This document shows, piece by piece, positions 25,336 through 33,964 of a DNA stretch of 33,964 bases (its first letter is position 1; every line of letters begins with the position of its first letter). Source of the DNA: an uncultured Lutibacter sp. (GTDB taxonomy: Bacteria; Bacteroidota; Bacteroidia; Flavobacteriales; Flavobacteriaceae); NCBI GenBank assembly GCA_947311835.1, contig CAMZLV010000160.1:1-33964 (forward strand), read 5' to 3'. The translations under genes and the position numbers were made by a program. A model generated the notes under the pieces. That model had not been told where the DNA came from, searched no databases, and was given only the letters and a program-made list of their open reading frames with translations.

Positions 25336-25794
25336 CTAATTTTCTTCTTTATTTTCTGCATCTTGCAATTCTCTTAAACGTTGCTCAAGAATTGGAGGTG
25401 ATGGTATGGTCACTAACTTTGTACGCATTAATGAGCTTCCTTCTGCTGAATATTGATATTTCTGAGAGTAACTTCCAGTAACAGAAGCACTAACAATACC
25501 TAAATAACTTGCGCCTACTGTTGCCTCAATTCCAACTTCTTTAGATTGCGTCATTGAAAACACCATTTTAATTTCTATTAAAGTATCTACATACTGATAA
25601 AACGTTGGCGTAAAACCAAGTGCTAAAAGACTGTATTCTTTTCCGCCCAAATCTACTTTAGTTGCTACCATTTCTTGAGCCAATTTCATAGAAACACGAT
25701 CTAAAGCATATTGTGCTTCAGCAATGCTTTTCCCAAGATTTTTTACCATCTCAGGAAAAGGAGCATTTAATAATTCTTTGGTAATCTGACTCAT
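25336..25794 (-). CDS. Minimal core-family protein (152 residues)
   Basis: This is the shortest member and defines the core. A helix at 10-45 carries SIAEAQYALDRVS; LALGFTPTFYQYVDTLIEIKM spans about 57-77; a glycine- and serine-rich strand region follows at 85-108; and GSYSQKYQYSAEGSSLMRT (107-125) leads to KLVTIPSPPILEQRL. Alternating polar and apolar residues in the last half suggest beta strands that could pair between subunits. No signal peptide or known domain is present. Three further clear paralogues, two immediately upstream, share all parts; a fourth keeps most of them. Confidence 0.82.
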   Translation of the reverse strand: MSQITKELLNAPFPEMVKNLGKSIAEAQYALDRVSMKLAQEMVATKVDLGGKEYSLLALGFTPTFYQYVDTLIEIKMVFSMTQSKEVGIEATVGASYLGIVSASVTGSYSQKYQYSAEGSSLMRTKLVTIPSPPILEQRLRELQDAENKEEN

Positions 25795-25814
25795 AACGCT
25801 TTGTAGTTTTTATT

Positions 25815-26609
25815 TTATGTAGTTGTTTCTGTTGCCGTTTTTTCTGCCATTGCAATTTCCATTTGCTGTTGTATGCGTTCTTCTAATATTGCTGGTGGCG
25901 GAATAGGCACTAACTTAGTACGTAGCAAACTTGAACCTTCGGCAGAATAACTGTATTTTTGTGAATACGATGCATTCACTTGAGTGGTACTAACATTGTA
26001 ATTTAAACTTCCTCCCAAAAAACCTCCTCTTAACTTAACTCCACCTGTTTTTCGTTTCCTTGAATACGAATAAGACGATGATCCAGATCTAGTATATTTA
26101 ATACTAATTTTAACTTCAATTATAGTATCTACAAATTGATAAAAAGTTGGCGAAAAACCGAGTTCTAACATAGATAAGCGCTGTGGTATAAATATTTCGG
26201 TAACTGCTGGTGAACTACTAGTTTTTAATTCAATTTTATCTGTTCCATCCTTTTTATATAAATCTGCATTAACTCCAGCAAATTCTGGAGTAGTGGTTTT
26301 TGGTTGATAAATTTGATTTTTTAACGCTTCATCATTTGTGGTATTATAAATGGTAACAGCATCACTCACAGAAACTTTTTCTTTACCAAAGAAAACACGA
26401 CTGTCTTTAAAGGTTATTTCTTGTTCTTTATCACCTTCTTCATTAATAAAATCTCGTGTTATTGTTTTGAGTCCGCCCATCATTTGAGCAACATCAATAG
26501 AGTTTTCGTCTAATCGCATTTGCGCATCTGCAATAGCAAATGCCATTTCGCGAATCATTTCGCCCATAGGCACATCAAGAAGTTCTTGACCAATTCTTGG
26601 ATTTCTCAT
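25815..26609 (-). CDS. Core-family paralogue with insert after the helix (264 residues)
   Basis: It has the N-terminal helix (AFAIADAQMRLDENS, 23-37), then about 105 residues of extra sequence without recognisable domain, then LELGFSPTFYQFVDTIIEVKI at 148-168. The C-terminal NASYSQKYSYSAEGSSLLRT and KLVPIPPPAILE (212-243) are nearly the same as in the 152-residue protein. A basic Ser/Tyr-rich stretch (SSSYSYSRKRKTGG) sits before the last strands. It lacks an export signal. It is 20 bases upstream of the minimal member and likely arose from it or the reverse by duplication. Confidence 0.8.
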   Translation of the reverse strand: MRNPRIGQELLDVPMGEMIREMAFAIADAQMRLDENSIDVAQMMGGLKTITRDFINEEGDKEQEITFKDSRVFFGKEKVSVSDAVTIYNTTNDEALKNQIYQPKTTTPEFAGVNADLYKKDGTDKIELKTSSSPAVTEIFIPQRLSMLELGFSPTFYQFVDTIIEVKISIKYTRSGSSSYSYSRKRKTGGVKLRGGFLGGSLNYNVSTTQVNASYSQKYSYSAEGSSLLRTKLVPIPPPAILEERIQQQMEIAMAEKTATETTT

Positions 26610-26632
26610 AATTTCAATTTTTAATGTTCAAT

Positions 26633-27136
26633 TTATTTTGTAATATTTATGGTTGATTTTAATATTTCTAAGTAAATATCTGGTGTTGGCAACGATACTA
26701 TTCGTGCTGCAATAGATGATGATGCTTCTGATGACATTTCAAATTTACGTGCATAATGACCAGAAATTGACAGTCCAGATATTCCAAAATTGGTACTTTT
26801 CCCTTCTTTTGTATCGTTACTTTCGCTTTTACTACTAGCAGTTTTATAGGCTGCTTTTATACCATACTCTTCTGATTCTGATATTGAAAACTCCATTTTA
26901 ATTTCGATTGTAGCTTCCGTAAACGCATAAAAAGTAGGGGCAAATCCTAGGCTTATTAGGTTGTGAGGTTTTCCTGCAACATCAATTTCTATAGTTGACA
27001 TTTCATTTGCTAGTTTTATAGAATTGGCATCTAAAGCAGCTTGCGCATTGGCTATTGACATTCCTAACTTTTCCAACATCATTGGCAAGGGCGCATTGGT
27101 TAAGGTTTGGATAATATTTGGTGCTTGGACTTTCAT
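26633..27136 (-). CDS. Core-family paralogue (167 residues)
   Basis: The layout is that of the minimal core: helix MSIANAQAALDANS (26-39), SLGFAPTFYAFTEATIEIKM at 62-81, a Ser/Lys-rich loop with no domain at 95-115, and ISGHYARKFEMSSEASSSI then ARIVSLPTPDIYLE to about 157. It is closest in its C-terminus to the OmpA-containing paralogue just upstream (YSRQFGMSVEGNAAISARM). No signal or catalytic motif is present. It is only 3 bases after that gene, so translation may be coupled. Confidence 0.8.
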   Translation of the reverse strand: MKVQAPNIIQTLTNAPLPMMLEKLGMSIANAQAALDANSIKLANEMSTIEIDVAGKPHNLISLGFAPTFYAFTEATIEIKMEFSISESEEYGIKAAYKTASSKSESNDTKEGKSTNFGISGLSISGHYARKFEMSSEASSSIAARIVSLPTPDIYLEILKSTINITK

Positions 27137-27139
27137 CTT

Positions 27140-28909
27140 TTATGAATCACTTTTAGTATACAGTGTTTCTAAATACATTTTTAAGCCGTCTGGAGGTGGA
27201 AGTGAAATCATTCTTGCCGAAATGGCTGCATTTCCTTCTACTGACATTCCAAACTGTCTTGAATAACGTGCATCTATAGATCCACTCATTGCAAAACTAT
27301 TATCTCCACCAAATTTTTTTGTTGCTTGATCTAACCTACTTTGATCATTTTCAGTTTTACTTAAGTAAACTTCTGTTTGCTCTTTGTCAATTTCTTCTTC
27401 AGATTTACCATCAATTTTTATATTAATTTCTTTTTCTTCTTTTGAAGATACCAAATAAGTAATCTTTGAGTCTTCATGTAATAAGTAATAAATGTCGTTT
27501 ACTTTTTCAAAATAAAACTCATCATATTTTCCTTTTTGATTGGTGCCAAATTTGTTAGAACTAGTATCAATTATAGTAATCACTTTATTTCCATACTTAA
27601 ATTTAACATCATTTATATTTGAAGAAGTAGTGTCGTTCTCCTTAAATACAAAAGGATTCTTAGTATTACCATTAGCTCCTGTAGTTATTTCACCTCCATC
27701 AAAATATATAAAACTATTTGTACTATTTATTTCTATTTTAATTTTTCTTAGATTTGGATTTTTAGATTCATCAGTAGCTTCAGATTCGCCTTTTGATAGT
27801 ATTGTAAATTTATTATCACTATCGATATTTCCATATTCTTTCAGTAAATTTTTTACAGCGTTAGCTCTTTCTTTACCCAATTTTGAATTATAATCGGTTG
27901 CGCCACTTCCATCCGTGTAACCTGTAATGGTTATTTTTGTATCTGTACTGTTTTTTAGTAGCAAGGCTAATAACTTAAAATCATCCATATTTAAAGAAGG
28001 ATTATTTTGATTATGAGAATAGTCAAACTCAATGTTTTTTTTATCCCATCCAAAATAGAATTGCAAATCAATTTGGTTATTATCTCTATGTATTTTGTTG
28101 TTATTGATACCAATTACTATTCCTCCGTTTTTGGTTTTAGCATTGATTAGAGTTTTTGAAAAATCTGTTTCTTTTTTAAATGTATCAGGAGTGCTTTTTG
28201 CGTTTAATTTAATATTAATAGGTGAAGATGATGAAGGATATGTGCTGTCAAGCTCCAACAATGCTATTGTATTAGCATGTGTAGTTGGGATAGCAACAGT
28301 TATCAACCCATTTTCTTTTTCAATTTTTACTTCTGTTTGTGATTGGTTTTCCACAACTGTTTGATCATCTACAACGCTTTCTGCACGTATGTTTTGTGTT
28401 TCATCTCGCAAATGCTCTTCAGCTTTTAGTATTTTTGAAAGTGAGCCTTCTTCTTTGTGAATTTCAAAGGTTTTATTATGAATTTCTACATTCTTTTTTT
28501 TACTCGTTTTTAAAGCAATTATTTTTCTTGACTTTGCCTCGCTACTTTTAGATTCTTGTTTATTCTCTTCTAATCGCTTAAAATAGTCTTTGTCAAAATT
28601 TGAATTCTTTTTATATTCACCTGCTAAACTTAAAGCAATATCTATAGAATTACTCAACGCCATTTTTAAGTTTAGTGATGCACTAACATCGGCATATTCA
28701 AAAGCATAAAATGCAGGCTGAAAACCGAGTTCTAACAATGATTTTCCTGCGATTTCTAGTTCAGTTAAACGGCTAATCTGTCTTATTGAATTATCGTCTA
28801 ATTTTTCTTGTGCTTCGGCAATACCCAAAGCAAGTGATGTTATAATACTTGTCACATCTACTTGTTGTAATATTTGCGCACCTTCATTAAATTTTTGTAC
28901 TCCTCCCAT
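27140..28909 (-). CDS. Core-family paralogue with an inserted OmpA-like domain (589 residues)
   Basis: The core is split. The helix ALGIAEAQEKLDDNS (27-41) and LELGFQPAFYAFEYADVSASL (59-79) are at the N-terminus, and GSIDARYSRQFGMSVEGNA then ARMISLPPPDGLKMYLE close the protein. Between them lie about 450 residues. These include an OmpA-like domain at about 280-396, with ITITGYTDGSGATDYNSKLG, KERANAVKNLL and a closing Arg in NPNLRKIKIE. That is the peptidoglycan (diaminopimelate) binding pattern. No signal peptide precedes it, unlike ordinary OmpA-type proteins. It presumably presents a wall-binding module on the assembly formed by the core, which is inference. Confidence 0.82.
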   Translation of the reverse strand: MGGVQKFNEGAQILQQVDVTSIITSLALGIAEAQEKLDDNSIRQISRLTELEIAGKSLLELGFQPAFYAFEYADVSASLNLKMALSNSIDIALSLAGEYKKNSNFDKDYFKRLEENKQESKSSEAKSRKIIALKTSKKKNVEIHNKTFEIHKEEGSLSKILKAEEHLRDETQNIRAESVVDDQTVVENQSQTEVKIEKENGLITVAIPTTHANTIALLELDSTYPSSSSPINIKLNAKSTPDTFKKETDFSKTLINAKTKNGGIVIGINNNKIHRDNNQIDLQFYFGWDKKNIEFDYSHNQNNPSLNMDDFKLLALLLKNSTDTKITITGYTDGSGATDYNSKLGKERANAVKNLLKEYGNIDSDNKFTILSKGESEATDESKNPNLRKIKIEINSTNSFIYFDGGEITTGANGNTKNPFVFKENDTTSSNINDVKFKYGNKVITIIDTSSNKFGTNQKGKYDEFYFEKVNDIYYLLHEDSKITYLVSSKEEKEINIKIDGKSEEEIDKEQTEVYLSKTENDQSRLDQATKKFGGDNSFAMSGSIDARYSRQFGMSVEGNAAISARMISLPPPDGLKMYLETLYTKSDS

Positions 28910-28931
28910 AGTTTTATTTTTTTTAGCGTTT

Positions 28932-29486
28932 TTATATTGATTTCATTTCTGATGGTAATTCTACTGCAATTTCAGGATTAACAAGGTCTTTTCGAATTAT
29001 AAAATAGTTGAATTTTTTTTGTACAGATTCAACTTGTCTTTTACTAATTTGATATCCTTTTTGAACCCATTTTAGCAATTCATCAGTAATTGGTTGTTTT
29101 CCTTTTCCTGCTTTATGTTGCGCTAATTCGAGTAATTGCAATGCAATTTGGTTGTTTCCTTTTAATAGATATTGAATGGCTTTTTTTTCAAAAATTCGCG
29201 CATAATGCCTATCTATAAACGGATTTTTACTGTTTTTGGCATCTAAAAAAGTAACATAGCGTTCGCAATACGAAATAACATCATCATAAGATCCTGATTT
29301 TTCAAGAGTTTCCATTACACATTGCGTATAATGTTGAAAAAACAGTTCGCTTCCTTTTTCTTTTTGCATTATTTTAAGAGCTTCGCCAAAGTGACGCAAT
29401 GCTTCTTTGTAATTACCTTCTAAACAAAGTAGTTTACCTTTTTCGGCAATTCTTAAATGTAACATTTGTGTTTTTTTAGTTTTCAT
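28932..29486 (-). CDS. TPR-like helical protein
   Basis: The product is about 184 residues, all helical by composition. It has TPR-like signatures: AEKGKLLCLEGNYKEALRHF near the start and KKAIQYLLKGNNQIALQLLE later. Such repeats bind other proteins and suggest an adaptor or assembly role. The ATG at 29486 overlaps the previous stop by 11 bases; an alternative ATG at 29498 adds four residues. No signal peptide is present. It sits between the L7/L12-like-repeat gene and the OmpA-insert paralogue (22 bases). Confidence 0.75.
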   Translation of the reverse strand: MKTKKTQMLHLRIAEKGKLLCLEGNYKEALRHFGEALKIMQKEKGSELFFQHYTQCVMETLEKSGSYDDVISYCERYVTFLDAKNSKNPFIDRHYARIFEKKAIQYLLKGNNQIALQLLELAQHKAGKGKQPITDELLKWVQKGYQISKRQVESVQKKFNYFIIRKDLVNPEIAVELPSEMKSI

Positions 29487-30570
29487 TATTACTTGCATCT
29501 TCTTTTAGTTTAGCGTTTGTACCAATTGTTTTTAATTGCGCTACAGCATAGCGCATTAACAAATGATGTTGAGGTTTGTTTGATATCCATTTGTTTTTAT
29601 TTGTAGGAATTTCATTTTCGTTAAAAAAATTGGTTAAGATTGATCTTGTCTTTTTCAAATCGGTAATTTTGGTAATTACTAAATCGTGTTTTTTAGGAAT
29701 AATTACTTCTGAATGACAAGTAAGTCCAACATTAGCATATTTTTTTAAGGTTTTTTCGGTTTCTTTTTTTGATAAAGATTCGTGGAGTTGTATCGGTAAG
29801 TTTTCCAATACTTTGTCCAATATTTGTTTAGGAATTCCTATTTGTTTTACAAGAAATTCTCTTTGAAACCTATCATTCTTATCAATTTTTGTTAAAATTA
29901 TTTCAAAGCGTTGATAACTTTGATTAACAATTTTGATGTTCTTTTTTGATTTATATTTTCTCCATATTTCTTGACTAGTTTTAAAATCTAAATTCTCTAT
30001 AACATATTCTAAACCTGCTTTTTTAATAGAAAAACTATTTTTAAAAACATGTTTTAAATCATCGATAATACTTGATTGTTTAATTGGGAAATAGATAGCA
30101 TATAAATCCTTTTTTGGGTTGGTAATAGTAACTTTTGCATCTAATCTTTTTGATAGTGCTTTCAGCGTTGCTTTTGAAACACCTCCAATTACAATACTCG
30201 GTTCTTGCATCAGTATATTTAATGCTTCTTTTTGTTCGCATCCTAAAAACTCACTCAGTTGTTTAACTACTTTAGGTAACTTTATAGGATTATCTATATA
30301 TACACTTGCTTCATATAAATTGTTATTTGTTGGAAGTGATACCTTTGAGTCTTGTACCTTTACAATTAGTCCTAATTTATTTAAGGTTGTTTTTGCTTTT
30401 ACGGCAAGCTGCTCATCTACTTTATGAAATAGTACAGAAGGTGTATTATAAAGTAGTTTTAATACGATTTCTTGCGGTATTTTAAACGCTTCAGCAAGCA
30501 AAACTGAGGCTGAAGGGTTTGCTGTTCCGATAGATTTGATAATAACTGTATTGTTAAGTGTTGCATTCAT
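29476..30570 (-). CDS. Protein with four L7/L12-CTD/ClpS-like repeats
   Basis: The 364-residue protein shows about four copies of a beta-alpha-alpha-beta-alpha-beta pattern resembling the C-terminal domain of ribosomal protein L7/L12 or ClpS, at about 19-73, 98-151, 165-215 and 232-290. The first reads FKIPQEIVLKLLYNTPSVLF, then AKTTLNKLGLIVKVQ; the second EFLGCEQKEALNILMQEPSI; the fourth QIGIPKQILDKVLENLPIQL. This is not a ribosomal gene: length and context exclude that. The repeats likely bind protein partners. No export signal is present. It is 12 bases after the peptidase gene. The fold call is from pattern recognition only. Confidence 0.68.
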   Translation of the reverse strand: MNATLNNTVIIKSIGTANPSASVLLAEAFKIPQEIVLKLLYNTPSVLFHKVDEQLAVKAKTTLNKLGLIVKVQDSKVSLPTNNNLYEASVYIDNPIKLPKVVKQLSEFLGCEQKEALNILMQEPSIVIGGVSKATLKALSKRLDAKVTITNPKKDLYAIYFPIKQSSIIDDLKHVFKNSFSIKKAGLEYVIENLDFKTSQEIWRKYKSKKNIKIVNQSYQRFEIILTKIDKNDRFQREFLVKQIGIPKQILDKVLENLPIQLHESLSKKETEKTLKKYANVGLTCHSEVIIPKKHDLVITKITDLKKTRSILTNFFNENEIPTNKNKWISNKPQHHLLMRYAVAQLKTIGTNAKLKEDASNNEN

Positions 30571-30582
30571 AGTTTCTTTTTT

Positions 30583-31257
30583 TTAATCTTGCTTTTGTAG
30601 TATTTCTTCAAGTTTTTCTCTTGATTCACTTCCATAAATACCATCTATTGTAATATGATTATCGCGTTGAAATTTTTGAAGTGCTTTTTCAGTATTTCCA
30701 CCGAAAATACCGTCAGCACTACCATTTAAGTAATTTAAATCTATAAGAATTTGTTGCAGTAATTTTACTCTAGAATTGCTTTCGCCTTTTCTTAAATATC
30801 CTGTTGGAATAGTTGTCGTTATTTCTTTCGTAGTATCAATTTTTCTAAAAGATAGTACCTTATATTTAGGATATAAAGTAATGTTTACTTCATCATTTTG
30901 ATTTCCTCCAATGCAGTAGACAGATTTGCCGCTTTTTGAATATCCAAGAAAAAAACCTACATGACCTAACGAGCCATTTTCACTCCCTCTCCACATTACT
31001 ATAATATCTCCTGGAGACGGTGAATCTGTTTCATTGCCAATTTGCAACCAACTTCTTGCCATTGCACTATTTGACCTTGGCAAACCTGCTTGTAGGGCAA
31101 CCCAATTTGCAAAAATACTACACCATGCAACTTCATCAGTTCCAAAGTCTAGACCTGTCATTTGTTGGTATTCTAATATCCGTTCATTATGGATACTTCC
31201 TGAAATTTCTTTTTGTCCGAGCTCGCCTAAAGCAATTTTTAAAGTAGTTGGTTTCAT
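30583..31257 (-). CDS. CHAP/TIGR02594-type peptidoglycan hydrolase with peptidoglycan-binding domain
   Basis: From the ATG at 31257 the product is 224 residues. An N-terminal CHAP-like cysteine peptidase has the catalytic Cys in VAWCSIFANWVA and the His in LGHVGFFLGY, then YCIGGNQND. A peptidoglycan_binding_1 domain follows over the last 70 residues (LRKGESNSRVKLLQQIL, then GIFGGNTEKALQKFQRDN). It should cut peptide stems or cross-bridges of peptidoglycan. No signal peptide is present, as in phage endolysins. An ATG at 31329 would add 24 residues but lies upstream of the -7 promoter box at 31275-31282, so the shorter start is preferred. It is the first gene of the ten-gene operon. Confidence 0.85.
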   Translation of the reverse strand: MKPTTLKIALGELGQKEISGSIHNERILEYQQMTGLDFGTDEVAWCSIFANWVALQAGLPRSNSAMARSWLQIGNETDSPSPGDIIVMWRGSENGSLGHVGFFLGYSKSGKSVYCIGGNQNDEVNITLYPKYKVLSFRKIDTTKEITTTIPTGYLRKGESNSRVKLLQQILIDLNYLNGSADGIFGGNTEKALQKFQRDNHITIDGIYGSESREKLEEILQKQD

Positions 31258-31274
31258 AACTTGCAATTTTAATT

Positions 31275-31282
31275 CAAAGTTA
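31275..31282 (-). promoter_or_regulatory. Promoter -7 box of the ten-gene operon
   Basis: On the minus strand it reads TAACTTTG (TAnnTTTG) and is preceded 22 bases upstream by TTG at 31305-31307, a good -33/-7 pair for Flavobacteria. It lies 17 bases before the ATG at 31257. A short inverted repeat GGTGA-AA-TCACC at 31330-31341, flanked by AAAAAGGG copies, could be an operator. Confidence 0.68.
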
Positions 31283-31356
31283 CTTCCTCTTATTCTAAAA
31301 GTCACAAGGTAAAAAACCCTTTTTATCAAGGTGAAATCACCCTTTTTGACACAAAA

Positions 31357-31385
31357 AAAAGCGTTCAGAATTTCTGAACGCTTTT
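31357..31385 (-). terminator. Terminator of infB
   Basis: AAAAGCGTTCAG pairs with CTGAACGCTTTT over 12 bp with a 5-base loop. On the minus strand it is followed by a run of eight T. It separates infB from the ten-gene operon. Confidence 0.88.
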
Positions 31386-31441
31386 AAAATTATAACTTAA
31401 GCCACTAAATCGATATCGAATATTTATAATATGCCAATGAC

Positions 31442-33964
<2,523 letters not shown>

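Noticed and set aside
24647-25339. 230-residue Phe/Ser-rich frame on the plus strand opposite the Lys-rich gene
   Set aside because: Its composition is what the reverse complement of Lys-rich codons gives, and it has no family features or promoter.
29476-30570. Ribosomal protein L7/L12
   Set aside because: It is three times too long, has four repeats with low identity, and lies in an operon without translation genes.
21657-31257. Reading the ten-gene cluster as a prophage or tailocin because of the endolysin-like CHAP protein
   Set aside because: No capsid, portal, terminase, sheath, tube, baseplate, tail-fibre, integrase or holin gene could be recognised, and most genes are paralogues of one unknown core.
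31258-31329. CHAP gene start at 31329
   Set aside because: The promoter box lies downstream of this codon, and the added residues have no family similarity.

Overview
The window is AT-rich DNA from a marine-type or environmental member of the Flavobacteriaceae (Bacteroidota). The evidence is a C-terminal type IX secretion (Por) sorting domain, promoter boxes of the Bacteroidota form TAnnTTTG, an alternative complex III (ACIII) plus aa3-type oxidase gene cluster, and a TonB receptor behind a TPP riboswitch.

Layout. Positions 1-3250 form a degraded, insertion-sequence-rich zone: a partial IS1595-like element truncates an AraC-type regulator, and a complete 1132-bp IS630-family element sits inside the signal-peptide codons of a beta-helix protein gene. 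That gene is followed by a secreted three-repeat T9SS cargo protein (3260-4279). At 4422-6797 a promoter and a TPP riboswitch precede a TonB-dependent receptor, probably for thiamine or a thiamine precursor. On the minus strand from 9128 down to 6876 lie ruvB, a rhodanese lipoprotein, a DUF2892 membrane protein and an acyl-CoA thioesterase. From 20730 down to 9204 comes the respiratory block actA-B-C-D-E-F, then coxB and coxA. Quinol electrons enter ACIII, pass through its hemes c, and reach the oxidase. A SPOR-domain gene is divergent from actA, and a candidate small RNA follows it.

The most unusual region is 21657-31257: ten tightly packed minus-strand genes that appear to be driven by one TAnnTTTG promoter. 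At least five encode non-secreted paralogues sharing one core: a helix with an 'A-[DEN]-A-Q-x(2)-L-D' motif, an 'LGFxPTFY' segment followed by an amphipathic strand, and a C-terminal segment with Tyr/Ser-rich strands ending in 'xPxPP'. Extra modules are inserted in or attached to this core, including OmpA-like and PASTA. Other genes encode a CHAP peptidase with a peptidoglycan-binding domain, a protein with four L7/L12-CTD-like repeats, a TPR-like protein, a Lys-rich coiled protein, and Ig-like or coiled-coil proteins. Nothing has a Sec signal, and no phage, tailocin or T6SS structural gene is visible. I consider it a candidate undescribed multiprotein assembly linked to the cell wall; this function is inference.

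The window ends inside infB (translation initiation factor IF-2), whose N-terminus lies beyond position 33964.
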